From positions 2,480,001-2,544,000 of the forward strand of contig NZ_CP098480.1 in NCBI RefSeq assembly GCF_023702715.1: DNA of 64,000 nucleotides, in the 5' to 3' direction. Positions 55,214 to 63,859 of the stretch are shown in pieces. Source of the stretch: Acinetobacter sp. C32I (GTDB lineage Bacteria; Pseudomonadota; Gammaproteobacteria; Pseudomonadales; Moraxellaceae). The notes under the pieces are model-generated. The model had not been told where the DNA came from and ran no database searches. It saw only the letters and a program-made list of their open reading frames with translations. The translations under genes were made by a program, and so were the position numbers. Each line of letters begins with the position of its first letter. Within the stretch, counting starts at the first letter, position 1.

Positions 55214-55244
55214 AGCCAATAGCGATCATACATAGCTATTGGCT
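55214..55244 (+). terminator. Hairpin between tctA and the AbrB-type gene
   Basis: A perfect 10-bp stem AGCCAATAGC / GCTATTGGCT with an 11-base loop. No T run follows, so it may slow, stabilise or partly terminate the transcript rather than end it fully. Confidence 0.5.
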
Positions 55245-55285
55245 TCTAGCCACGTTCTATCCATCCTTTATCGGCGACTGTGCTC

Positions 55286-56320
55286 ATGATCTACCTCAAA
55301 TATATTTCGAGTCTAGCCATTGCCTTCATCGGTGCACATCTTGCCGAATGGTTACATCTCCCCCTGCCTTGGCTACTCGGACCTTTATTTATTACGGCCT
55401 TACTCAAGATTAATCATGCGCCTATTGAATGCCATCACAGCGCACGCAATATTGGTTTGTCCATTTTAGGGCTCACCCTCGGCCTCTACTTTACCCCACA
55501 AATGATCCAGCTCATTGCAAGCCAATGGCATATCTTATTGTTGGGTCTTCTGTTTGCCCTCGGTTTAGGTGGTGTAGGTTCTGTCATCTTATATCGCTGG
55601 GGCAAGGTAGACTTTAAAACAGCCTGGTTTGCTTCGGCTATTGGGGGCGCAAATGAGATGTCGAATTTAGCCGAACACTATCAGGCGCGTGTCGATAAAG
55701 TCGCCTCTGCTCATACCTTACGCGTATTAATGGTGGTGGTCAGCATTCCCTTTTTTTATCAATTTATGGGATGGCACGGTATTGATCATAGCATCATGAG
55801 TCGCCACAGTGATGTTGATGGTTACGGCCTTGTACTGTTAGCCTTTTTAGCGTACGTAGCCAGTCGTATTTTTCAATACTACAAACTCCCCAATCCCTGG
55901 ACCTTTGGTGCATTATTGGTTGCAATTTTACTGACAATGCAAGATATTCACCTCTCGGCAATACCGACACCAATCTTGCATTTAGGCCAAGTGTTACTGG
56001 GTTGGTCATTAGGAAATAAATTTAAGCCTGACTTTTTCAAGACTGCACCACATTATTTAACTGTTGTGGCTTTAAGTAATCTAGGTGCGCTGTTACTGAC
56101 CGCCTTGCTCGCCTATGGCATCAGCTTCTGGACCGATATTCCTTTGCCCACACTCGGTTTAGGCCTTTCTCCAGGAGGTGTAGCCGAAATGGCATTAACC
56201 GCCAATGTATTACAGCTTGGTGTGCCAATAGTAACCGCGTTTCATGTAGTCCGTATGGTGGGTGTACTCGGGACGGTCGGTTATCTTTATCGCTTATTTG
56301 AGCACAAAACAGAAAGATAA
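55286..56320 (+). CDS. AbrB-family membrane protein
   Basis: 344 residues with about ten hydrophobic segments arranged in two repeats of the AbrB/PF05145 family (old name ammonia monooxygenase-like). Both repeats show the PLPWLLGPLF and NPWTFGALL type motif and a SAIGGANEMSNLAEHY / GLSPGGVAEMALTA motif. Members are often encoded beside tripartite tricarboxylate transporters, as here, and are thought to be transporters themselves. A GTG two codons earlier (55280) is also possible. No strong ribosome site. Confidence 0.82.
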   Translation: MIYLKYISSLAIAFIGAHLAEWLHLPLPWLLGPLFITALLKINHAPIECHHSARNIGLSILGLTLGLYFTPQMIQLIASQWHILLLGLLFALGLGGVGSVILYRWGKVDFKTAWFASAIGGANEMSNLAEHYQARVDKVASAHTLRVLMVVVSIPFFYQFMGWHGIDHSIMSRHSDVDGYGLVLLAFLAYVASRIFQYYKLPNPWTFGALLVAILLTMQDIHLSAIPTPILHLGQVLLGWSLGNKFKPDFFKTAPHYLTVVALSNLGALLLTALLAYGISFWTDIPLPTLGLGLSPGGVAEMALTANVLQLGVPIVTAFHVVRMVGVLGTVGYLYRLFEHKTER

Positions 56321-56355
56321 AATCTAGCTCAAATAGCTAAAACACAAGGAAACAA

Positions 56356-57021
56356 ATGCAAAGAACTATTTTCGAAAGCAATACCGAAGAAGACAGCATT
56401 ACAGACCACTTTAAATATGCCTACCTCTGTTTTCTTTTTTCTTTCATCATTTTATTAATTTTTAGTTCAGCGCATCAAACCGCCTTACACCAAGCCGATC
56501 TTGCCAGAAACCACACATGGCAAGTCTCAAGCCAACACCTCGACTCGAGCAACGAAGCTTACATCCGTCGTGAACGAGTGGGCGCATCACTCATCCTTCC
56601 GACGAGCCACAATAACGCTTTGATCCTGCAGTGTGATGTCAAATTAATGAAGTTATGCCAACAAGAGCTTAAACAGCCCACTCAGGCAATTCAAACCATC
56701 TATTATTATCAAACCCTACCGATGCAAAACAACCCGCCCGAATATCAACTCAAAGCCATTGACTATCTGGATCTAAAAGGAAATTTAATTCATCTAAATT
56801 ACAATAAAATAGCACCCAATGATCCGATTGCAATGCAAAAACACAACTGGAAACTGTGGATCATCACATTCATTGGTGCTTGGCTATGTTTGTTGATTGT
56901 TTTTATGATTTCTACTTTATTAAAGATATGTTCAAAAAAAATAAAAGTTACGCTGATTGCTTTACTTGGTTTGTATTATATTTCAATCCTTTATGAAAGC
57001 TCGATGATTTATATCTCCTAA
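56356..57021 (+). CDS. Unknown membrane protein
   Basis: 221 residues: one hydrophobic segment near the N-terminus (YLCFLFSFIILLIFSS), a soluble, probably periplasmic domain of about 125 residues with two cysteines, then two hydrophobic segments (LWIITFIGAWLCLLIVFMI and IKVTLIALLGLYYISILY). AAGGA precedes the ATG. It is 35 bp after the AbrB-type gene and probably the last gene of that transcript. Family not recognised. Confidence 0.7.
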   Translation: MQRTIFESNTEEDSITDHFKYAYLCFLFSFIILLIFSSAHQTALHQADLARNHTWQVSSQHLDSSNEAYIRRERVGASLILPTSHNNALILQCDVKLMKLCQQELKQPTQAIQTIYYYQTLPMQNNPPEYQLKAIDYLDLKGNLIHLNYNKIAPNDPIAMQKHNWKLWIITFIGAWLCLLIVFMISTLLKICSKKIKVTLIALLGLYYISILYESSMIYIS

Positions 57022-57029
57022 AATTCAGG

Positions 57030-57145
57030 CACAAAAAAACCGCAATTAAGCGGTTTCTTCTATTAAGTTGGTGCGCTCAGAGAGATTCGAACTCCCGACC
57101 CCTTAGTTCGTAGCCAAGTGCTCTATCCAGCTGAGCTATGAGCGC
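57030..57145. repeat. Direct repeat, right copy: terminator plus tRNA-Arg
   Basis: 116 bp nearly identical to 39835-39951, differing only in the spacer between hairpin and tRNA. It closes the segment of about 17 kb containing the giant genes, porin and tct operon. Confidence 0.85.
57069..57145 (-). tRNA. tRNA-Arg (anticodon ACG), copy 2
   Basis: 77 nt, identical to the copy at 39875, including the encoded CCA. The hairpin AACCGC/GCGGTT at 57038-57055 lies downstream of it as a probable terminator. Confidence 0.96.
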
Positions 57146-57190
57146 ATTACTTATGTGCCTATTCAGGCGTGTGTTACATTAATCTTTACT

Positions 57191-57267
57191 TGGTGCGCTC
57201 AGAGAGATTCGAACTCCCGACCCCTTAGTTCGTAGCCAAGTGCTCTATCCAGCTGAGCTATGAGCGC
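57191..57267 (-). tRNA. tRNA-Arg (anticodon ACG), copy 3
   Basis: 77 nt, identical to copies 1 and 2. The short spacer to copy 2 (45 bp) shows no promoter-like sequence, so both are probably processed from one transcript that begins before tRNA-Ser. Confidence 0.96.
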
Positions 57268-57278
57268 TTTAAGTAAAG

Positions 57279-57368
57279 TGGCGGTGAGAGAGGGATTCGA
57301 ACCCTCGATACAGTTACCCGTATGCATCCTTAGCAGGGATGTGGTTTCAGCCACTCACCCATCTCACC
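57279..57368 (-). tRNA. tRNA-Ser (anticodon GCT)
   Basis: 90 nt with the long variable arm of serine tRNAs (CATACGGGTAACTGTATC region). Acceptor GGTGAGA/TCTCACC, discriminator G and encoded CCA, anticodon loop CTGCTAA. First gene of a Ser-Arg-Arg tRNA cluster on the minus strand. Confidence 0.96.
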
Positions 57369-57628
57369 GTAACACGAGCGCAATAATACAAACTAAAACC
57401 GTATTACACAAGGGATGTTCCTGTTTTTTTCTGCTTTTTCAGTTCGATCAAATACTTTTTAATCAATTTTCGCATTTTTTCAGCATTTTTTAGCGCTACG
57501 CTTGTTAATATAGGCTTATCTCCTTTATTTAGATCGGCGCAATAAACAGAATCTTGCAATCTTTAACGTGCAGTTAGAGTTTGAATGACTTATGCTAAAC
57601 CGATCTGCCAGATGTGAAATGAAACGAT

Positions 57629-60064
57629 ATGACTAAAAATTGGGCCGATCCCGAAGCAAAAGCAGAAGCACAACGTTACGATAATCCTATTCCTAGCCGA
57701 ACTCTTATTCTAACTACACTAGAACAATTAAAAACTGCACAATCTCATGCAGAACTGGTCGATCACTTTAATATCCCAGATCAAAAAAGTATTGATGCCT
57801 TGAATCATCGCTTAAGTGCCATGGTTCGCGACGGGCAATTGATGAAAGATGGATTTAAATACCAGCCTGCAACCGATTTACCGAGCCATGAAGCAACGGT
57901 CTATATCAATAGTAAAGGTCTAGGTACAGCCAATATCTCAGGTCAGGATGATATCTTGTTACCTGAACGTGAGTTACGTCTGGTGTTTAATGGCGATCGC
58001 GTTAAAGTCCGTCAAACCTCTGTAGACCGTAAAGGTAAAGCATGGGGCTTTATTACTGAGGTGGTGCAACGTCGCGTCAAACAGATTATTGGTAAAGTGG
58101 CGGAACATGAAGGTGAATACTTTATTCAGCCGAGCAATCCGAATCAGCATCAACCGATTACCCTCGAAAAAGAACTGATTCAACACGCCAATGCCAAAGT
58201 GGGCGATATGCTGCGTGTTGCGATTGATGACTACCCGACCCGCGAAGAGCTGGCGACAGGTCACATCGTTCAATCGATGGCAGACAAAGCCGATACCGAG
58301 ATTATTATTCCGCAGACCATCTTAGAGTTTGGTTTGCCGTATGAATTCCCTGAAGCCGTCATTAAAGAAGCTGAAAGTTTTAAAGAGCCTTCAGCAAAAG
58401 ACCTTAAAGGTCGTGTCGATTTACGTGACTTACCATTGGTCACCATTGATGGTGAAGATGCACGTGACTTTGACGATGCCGTATTCGCAGAGAAACGCGC
58501 AGGCGGTGGTTATCGTGTTGTGGTCGCGATTGCGGATGTGAGCCATTATGTCCGTTTAGATTCGCCTTTAAATGAAGAAGCTGAAGATCGTGGTACATCG
58601 GTTTATTTCCCGCACTTTGTTTTGCCAATGCTGCCAGAAGCATTATCGAATGGGTTATGTTCTTTAAATCCACATGTTGACCGTTTGTGTATGGTCTGCG
58701 ATTTAAAACTGTCTCGTGCAGGTAAAGTCACAGGTTATGAGTTCTACCCTGCCGTTATGCATTCAAAGGCACGTTTGACCTATACCCAAGTGGGACAATA
58801 TTTTGAGGGAGCAACCGATGCCATCCCTGAAGATAAGAGCATTCATAAATCACTGAATACCTTATTCCAACTCTATCAAACGCTGAAAGAGTTACGCGCC
58901 AAACGTCATGCCATGGAATTTGAAACCATTGAAACCTACATGACCTTTGATGAGTTAGGCGGCATCAAAGAAATCTTGCCACGTACTCGTAATGATGCAC
59001 ATAAACTGATTGAAGAATGTATGTTGTTGGCCAACGTTGCCGCAGCTGAATACGCATTAGAACATGATATTCCGATGTTGTATCGTGTGCATGAGGCACC
59101 TGAATTCTCGCGTATTCAAAAAGTGCGTGATTTTGTCAAATTGCTCGGTTTGCCATTCCCAGAACAGCCCACTCAAGCTGATTACCAAGCGGTCATTGAA
59201 GCGACCAAAGATCGTTTAGATGCGCCAAGTATTCATGCGGTGCTGTTACGTTCGATGATGCAAGCCTATTATGGTGCCAACAATGCAGGACATTACGGTC
59301 TTGCTTATGAAGCCTATACACACTTCACATCACCAATTCGTCGTTATCCAGACTTATTGTTACATCGTGCCATTAAAGCCTATCTGGACAAAAAAGTTTA
59401 TCCGTTGTCTGGTGCCGCTTTAGATGATGCGGGTGAGCATTTCTCACAAACTGAGCGTCGTGCCGATGAAGCTTCACGCAGCGTGACCACTTGGTTGAAA
59501 TGCCATTATATGCAACAGCATTTAGGCGATGAGTTTGTAGGTGTGATTAGTGCAGTAACCGAGTTTGGTTTATTCGTCACCCTAAAAGACCTGTACGTCG
59601 ATGGGATGATCCATGTCAGCCAGCTCGGTGAAGACTTCTTCCTGTATGATCAAGCCAGCCAAAGTTTGATTGGTCAAAATCGTGGACAGTCATTCAGCCT
59701 TGGTGATGAAGTCAAAATTCAAGTGGCAGGCGTCAATCTGGAAGAACGTAAGATTGACTTCCAACTGGTACAACAGCTGACACATTTGGGGCGTGTAATT
59801 CGTCAGAAAGCACCACGTACTGCGAATCCTTCTAGCTCGAAGCGTGCTTCAACAACTGAAGAAGTATTTGGAAAACCACAATCGACAAGCTCTAAAGTCA
59901 GTGAAGATGGTGAGAAGCCTGTACGCAAGAAAAAGGATAAGAACAAACCAAGCTCTTATACTAAAAAGCCTGCAAAAAAAGCTTCGGCCAAGCCTGAAAG
60001 CAAAGAGAAAGCTAAGAAAAAAGTGAAAAAGAAAAAGTCGAATGCGAAAGCTAAACAAGACTAA
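57629..60064 (+). CDS. rnr: Ribonuclease R
   Basis: 811 residues: a processive 3'-5' exoribonuclease able to degrade structured RNA, used in rRNA quality control and trans-translation. N-terminal helix-turn-helix and cold-shock domains (about 20-230) are followed by the RNB catalytic domain, with metal-binding Asp in DLRDLPLVTIDGEDARDFDDAV at about 263-284. The S1 RNA-binding domain is at about 640-715 (FVGVISAVTEFGLFVTL, MIHVSQL). The Lys-rich tail (about 720-811) is typical of enterobacterial-type RNase R. It is divergent from the tRNA cluster. Confidence 0.97.
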   Translation: MTKNWADPEAKAEAQRYDNPIPSRTLILTTLEQLKTAQSHAELVDHFNIPDQKSIDALNHRLSAMVRDGQLMKDGFKYQPATDLPSHEATVYINSKGLGTANISGQDDILLPERELRLVFNGDRVKVRQTSVDRKGKAWGFITEVVQRRVKQIIGKVAEHEGEYFIQPSNPNQHQPITLEKELIQHANAKVGDMLRVAIDDYPTREELATGHIVQSMADKADTEIIIPQTILEFGLPYEFPEAVIKEAESFKEPSAKDLKGRVDLRDLPLVTIDGEDARDFDDAVFAEKRAGGGYRVVVAIADVSHYVRLDSPLNEEAEDRGTSVYFPHFVLPMLPEALSNGLCSLNPHVDRLCMVCDLKLSRAGKVTGYEFYPAVMHSKARLTYTQVGQYFEGATDAIPEDKSIHKSLNTLFQLYQTLKELRAKRHAMEFETIETYMTFDELGGIKEILPRTRNDAHKLIEECMLLANVAAAEYALEHDIPMLYRVHEAPEFSRIQKVRDFVKLLGLPFPEQPTQADYQAVIEATKDRLDAPSIHAVLLRSMMQAYYGANNAGHYGLAYEAYTHFTSPIRRYPDLLLHRAIKAYLDKKVYPLSGAALDDAGEHFSQTERRADEASRSVTTWLKCHYMQQHLGDEFVGVISAVTEFGLFVTLKDLYVDGMIHVSQLGEDFFLYDQASQSLIGQNRGQSFSLGDEVKIQVAGVNLEERKIDFQLVQQLTHLGRVIRQKAPRTANPSSSKRASTTEEVFGKPQSTSSKVSEDGEKPVRKKKDKNKPSSYTKKPAKKASAKPESKEKAKKKVKKKKSNAKAKQD

Positions 60065-60069
60065 TTCAG

Positions 60070-60105
60070 GTGAGGGCAAGTTCAGTCATGAACTTGCCCT
60101 CCTTT
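60070..60105 (+). terminator. Terminator-like hairpin after rnr
   Basis: GAGGGCAAGTTCA and TGAACTTGCCCTC make a perfect 13-bp stem with a 4-base loop. The following CTTTAAAAA is a poor T run, and the vanW gene starts within 10 bp, so some read-through is likely. Confidence 0.7.
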
Positions 60106-60109
60106 AAAA

Positions 60110-60967
60110 ATGCAATTCATTCGCCTGTTATTTAAAAAACCCGTCAGCCAATATCACCCAGCCCTCTATTTCATCATGATTTGGATAAGGCGGGGCCTTC
60201 GTTATGTGCAATGGAAAACAGATCGTCGCCAATACGCTCAAAGTTTTGATTCAAATCCATTAACATTTAGAGTAAAGAAACACCAATCCGTCCTAATTCG
60301 TAAATTAGGTGACACTGAACAGCATTGGCAAAAAAATAAAGTGATTAATTTAAAAATCGCAAGCGAAAAAATTTCTACCATTTTGATCAAACCCCAAGAA
60401 ACCTTTTCCTTCTGTCAACTCGTTGGTTTACCAACAATCAAACAAGGTTATGTAGAGGGTATGGAGCTTAGTTTTGGGCAAGCTCGTGGCGGGATTGGGG
60501 GAGGAATCTGTCAAATTGCGAATTTAATTCATTGGTTGGTACTACATAGCCCATTGCAAGTCATACAGCGCTCACAGCATTCTTTTGATCCATTTCCAGA
60601 TCAGGGGCGGATTCTACCTTTTGGAAGTGGTGCTGCTATTTTTTATAACTACATTGATTATCAGTTTTATAATCCAACAGAATATACTTTTCAGATCAAC
60701 CTTTGGTTTTCCTCAAAATGCCTTGAAGGTGAATTACTTTGCTCACATGATCTGGGCTACATTTATCATGTCTTTGAACAAAAACACCGTTTTATTAAGA
60801 TCGGAGCCAACTTTTACCGCCAAAATGAAATCTGGCGACATAAAAAAGAAAAATACAAAAGTGGCGAAATCATTGCAACAGAATGCGTGACTAAAAATTT
60901 TGCCAAGGTCATGTATGAACCAGCCCATATTGATGCACAGTTTGCATCAATTGAAGAAATGAATTAA
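60110..60967 (+). CDS. VanW-family protein
   Basis: 285 residues. The VanW domain covers about 65-200: NLKIASEKISTILIKPQETFSF, LPTIKQGYVEGMEL and the signature GGIGGGICQIANLIHWLVLHS. VanW was first noted in vancomycin-resistance clusters, but its function is unknown and many Gram-negatives carry it without any resistance role. No signal peptide is seen. The start lies immediately behind the rnr hairpin with a poor ribosome site, so it could be shifted. Confidence 0.85.
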   Translation: MQFIRLLFKKPVSQYHPALYFIMIWIRRGLRYVQWKTDRRQYAQSFDSNPLTFRVKKHQSVLIRKLGDTEQHWQKNKVINLKIASEKISTILIKPQETFSFCQLVGLPTIKQGYVEGMELSFGQARGGIGGGICQIANLIHWLVLHSPLQVIQRSQHSFDPFPDQGRILPFGSGAAIFYNYIDYQFYNPTEYTFQINLWFSSKCLEGELLCSHDLGYIYHVFEQKHRFIKIGANFYRQNEIWRHKKEKYKSGEIIATECVTKNFAKVMYEPAHIDAQFASIEEMN

Positions 60968-61058
60968 TCCAATGAGATTTGCATAATCAACCTTGATTTC
61001 TCCCTCGCTAAGCCCTACATCTATAACTATGTTTAAAGATGAATATGGCAAAAATACA

Positions 61059-63098
61059 ATGACACTCCAGCAAGCAACACTTCCTGTTCCTCAATTTGAT
61101 CAAATTCAACTTGCCGATTTAAAACAACAGATCGAACAAACCATTCAAAACGGTCAAAATTTCTTAAATCAACTCAATGAAGTCCCGCAAGGCTCTGAAG
61201 CCCAACTGACAATCTTGGCGGAAGTCGATCAACTTGAAAACAACATGAGTGAGTCATGGGGCATTTTGTCGCATCTCAATGCCGTGATGAACAATGCGGA
61301 AACCCGTGAAGTGTATCAAGCCCTATTACCGAGTTTAAGTGAGTACTATACCCAGCTTGGTCAACATACGCCGTTGTACCAAACCTATCAACAGATCCAT
61401 GACAGTGCCGTATTTCAAACGCTGAGCGTAGCACAACAAAGTGCGATTAAACTGGCTTTACGTGACTTTAAACTGTCAGGTGTTGCACTGGAAGGCGAAG
61501 CCAAAAAACGTTATGCCGAAATCTCAGCACGTTTATCACAGCTGTCTTCTGACTTCTCTAACCATGTACTCGATGCCACCCAAGCCTACTTCAAGCCGCT
61601 AACAGAAGCGCAACTTAAAGGCTTACCACAAAGCAGTGTTGAACTGTTAAAACAATACGGACAACAACGAGAGCTTGAGCAAGCCGTTGCCACACTGGAC
61701 TTCCCTGCTTATTTTGCGATTATGACCTATGCCGATGATCGTGAATTAAGAGAAGAACTATATAAGGCCTATGTCACCCGTGCCTCAGAACAATCTGACC
61801 AAACTGAATTTGACAATACCCCTGTGATGGAAGAAATCCTGAGCTTACGTCAGGAAATGGCACAACTACTTGGCTTTAACAACTTTGCTGAATATTCCCT
61901 TGCCAGCAAAATGGCACCTGATGTTGAAACCGTAGATAAATTCTTGGTTGATCTGGCAGAACATGCGCGTACGCCTGCACTGGCTGAAATTGCAGAATTG
62001 AAAGCGATTGCACAACTAGAAGGTATTGATGAACTCAAACCTTGGGATGCAACCTACTATTCTGAAAAGTTGAAACAACAACAGTTCAATCTTTCTCAAG
62101 AAGCACTAAAACCGTATTTCCCTGCACCGAAAGTGGTTCAAGGTTTATTCCAGATCGTACAACGCCTTTACGGGATCCAGATCATCGAACGCCAAGCGCC
62201 TGTGTGGCAGAATGATGTACGCTATTTTGAAATTGAAGATCAAGGCCAAGTGGTCGGTGGTTTCTATTTCGACTTATACGCCCGTAGTGGCAAACGCGGT
62301 GGTGCATGGATGAGCGGTTTCCGTTCTCGTGTTCAAACAGCCAATGGCCTGCAAAAACCAATTTGCTACATGGTGTGTAACTTTACTCCACCGATTGGCG
62401 ATCAAGCTGCGCTACTGACCCACGATGAAGTGATTACTTTGTTCCATGAGTTTGGTCATGGCTTACATCATATGCTCACCGAAGTGGATAACATCTCGGT
62501 TGCAGGGACTCACGGTGTGGCGTGGGATGCAGTTGAATTACCAAGTCAGTTTATGGAATTCTGGGCATGGGACAATGAAAGTTTAGATGTACTCAGCGAG
62601 CACACTGAAACCAAACAGACCTTGCCGCAAGAATTGCTCTCTGCATTGTTGAATGCACGTTTTTTCCAGTCTGGTATGCAAACCTTGCGTCAGATTGAGT
62701 TTGCCCTGTTTGACCTGAGCATTCACCGTCAAGCACCTGCCTTAAACAGTCAGCAAATTCAGGCCACGCTGGATGATATTCGTGCTAGGTTTGCCGTGGT
62801 TCCAGCAGTTCCTTATAACCGTTTTCAACACAGCTTCAGCCACATTTTTGCAGGCGGTTATGCTGCAGGTTACTACTCGTATAAATGGGCAGAAGTTTTA
62901 GCCAGTGATGCCTTTGATCGTTTCGAAAGCGAAGGTATTTTTAATACCGAGACTGGAAAAGAGTTTAGAAAGTTTATTCTAGCAGTTGGCGGAAAAGATA
63001 CAGCGCTTGATGCGTTTCGCAATTTCCGAAAAAGAGAACCAAAAATAGATGCATTATTACGTCATCAAGGTTGGACGAACACCAATAAAACCGCTTAA
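61059..63098 (+). CDS. prlC: Oligopeptidase A (M3 family)
   Basis: 679 residues: a cytoplasmic zinc metallopeptidase that degrades short peptides, including cleaved signal peptides. The zinc motif is HEFGHGLHH (about residue 470), with the downstream Glu in WDAVELPSQFMEFW and the substrate loop FAGGYAAGYYSYKWAEV near the end. The frame is open to 60993 (TTG) with an ATG at 61029. The start MTLQQATLPVP at 61059 fits family length best, but no start has a strong ribosome site. It is followed by yheV, as in many proteobacteria. Confidence 0.94.
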   Translation: MTLQQATLPVPQFDQIQLADLKQQIEQTIQNGQNFLNQLNEVPQGSEAQLTILAEVDQLENNMSESWGILSHLNAVMNNAETREVYQALLPSLSEYYTQLGQHTPLYQTYQQIHDSAVFQTLSVAQQSAIKLALRDFKLSGVALEGEAKKRYAEISARLSQLSSDFSNHVLDATQAYFKPLTEAQLKGLPQSSVELLKQYGQQRELEQAVATLDFPAYFAIMTYADDRELREELYKAYVTRASEQSDQTEFDNTPVMEEILSLRQEMAQLLGFNNFAEYSLASKMAPDVETVDKFLVDLAEHARTPALAEIAELKAIAQLEGIDELKPWDATYYSEKLKQQQFNLSQEALKPYFPAPKVVQGLFQIVQRLYGIQIIERQAPVWQNDVRYFEIEDQGQVVGGFYFDLYARSGKRGGAWMSGFRSRVQTANGLQKPICYMVCNFTPPIGDQAALLTHDEVITLFHEFGHGLHHMLTEVDNISVAGTHGVAWDAVELPSQFMEFWAWDNESLDVLSEHTETKQTLPQELLSALLNARFFQSGMQTLRQIEFALFDLSIHRQAPALNSQQIQATLDDIRARFAVVPAVPYNRFQHSFSHIFAGGYAAGYYSYKWAEVLASDAFDRFESEGIFNTETGKEFRKFILAVGGKDTALDAFRNFRKREPKIDALLRHQGWTNTNKTA

Positions 63099-63136
63099 AC
63101 TACGTCATTATTGTTCACAGGGTGTAATTAACTGAC

Positions 63137-63343
63137 ATGAAAAGACAGTTCATCGCGGGCGCAAAATGCCCGAAATGTGGGGCCTTAGATCGTGTCGTTA
63201 AGATCATCACTGTGGATGACGAGTGGATTGAATGTATCGAATGTGCTTATAGCGAAAAACGCCCAACCCATGTGGAACAAGCGCAACCCGCTGAGCCAGA
63301 TGAAATTGGGGTGATACAGTTCAAACCTCGTCATTTTGACTAG
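63137..63343 (+). CDS. yheV: YheV-family zinc-ribbon protein
   Basis: 68 residues with two CxxC knuckles (CPKC at 11-14 and CIEC at about 34-37), a small zinc ribbon. The end IGVIQFKPRHFD is typical. Members are encoded next to prlC. Function unknown, cytoplasmic. Confidence 0.9.
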   Translation: MKRQFIAGAKCPKCGALDRVVKIITVDDEWIECIECAYSEKRPTHVEQAQPAEPDEIGVIQFKPRHFD

Positions 63344-63356
63344 AAGGTTAAAAGTG

Positions 63357-63809
63357 ATGTCCACATACCAAACAGGAAATTCCAAATTATTATGGATGAT
63401 AATTGGTGGAATTAGTATTGTCGTGGTGCTGTTCCTTGCTGTCCAATGGTTCTTAGCTCAAAAAGATCAGCAAGCCACAACATCTGTACCTACTCAGCCT
63501 GTGGCTGAAAAAACCGTTGCCCCAGTAGCAACTGAAGCAACGGCAACCGTTGAGGAAGTAACAACGGCGAGCAGTGATGTCGCTGCACCGATCCAATTGG
63601 TTGAAGCTTCGATTGTAAAAGCACCACTGCCAGCAAATGACAGCTTGGCAAAAGAAGAAATTGCCAAACTGGATGATATTCATCAGCAACTGCAAGACCA
63701 GCAACATGATTTGAAACAGCAAAATAGCGATGTGGATACTTTGCTCAAGCTGAAAGAAGATCAGATCAAACTTTTAGAAGCCCAGATTGCAGCTCAAAAG
63801 CATTCTTAA
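63357..63809 (+). CDS. Single-pass membrane protein with coiled-coil tail, unknown
   Basis: 150 residues from the ATG at 63357 (AAGG at good distance): a short cytoplasmic start, one hydrophobic segment (LLWMIIGGISIVVVLFLAVQWFL), a Val/Thr/Ala-rich linker (about 35-90), and a charged coiled coil at the end (EEIAKLDDIHQQLQDQQHDL onward). It is 14 bp behind yheV and probably in one operon with prlC-yheV. The layout suggests a small envelope or division accessory protein, without identifiable family. Confidence 0.75.
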   Translation: MSTYQTGNSKLLWMIIGGISIVVVLFLAVQWFLAQKDQQATTSVPTQPVAEKTVAPVATEATATVEEVTTASSDVAAPIQLVEASIVKAPLPANDSLAKEEIAKLDDIHQQLQDQQHDLKQQNSDVDTLLKLKEDQIKLLEAQIAAQKHS

Positions 63810-63814
63810 ACTTA

Positions 63815-63847
63815 AAAAAAGCTTTAACCTCGGTTAAAGCTTTTTTA
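63815..63847 (+). terminator. Terminator after the prlC-yheV operon
   Basis: GCTTTAACC and GGTTAAAGC in a tight hairpin followed by TTTTTT. A runs on the other side allow it to work for the converging gene too. Confidence 0.88.
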
Positions 63848-63859
63848 TTGCCCGTATCT

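Noticed and set aside
57260..57493. 77-codon frame over the tRNA-Ser gene
   Set aside because: It overlaps tRNA-Ser on the opposite strand and has no protein-like features beyond translated tRNA sequence.
60110..60967. Vancomycin resistance from the VanW-family gene
   Set aside because: No vanHAX or sensor genes are present and VanW-family proteins are widespread in Gram-negatives. Family membership alone says nothing about resistance.
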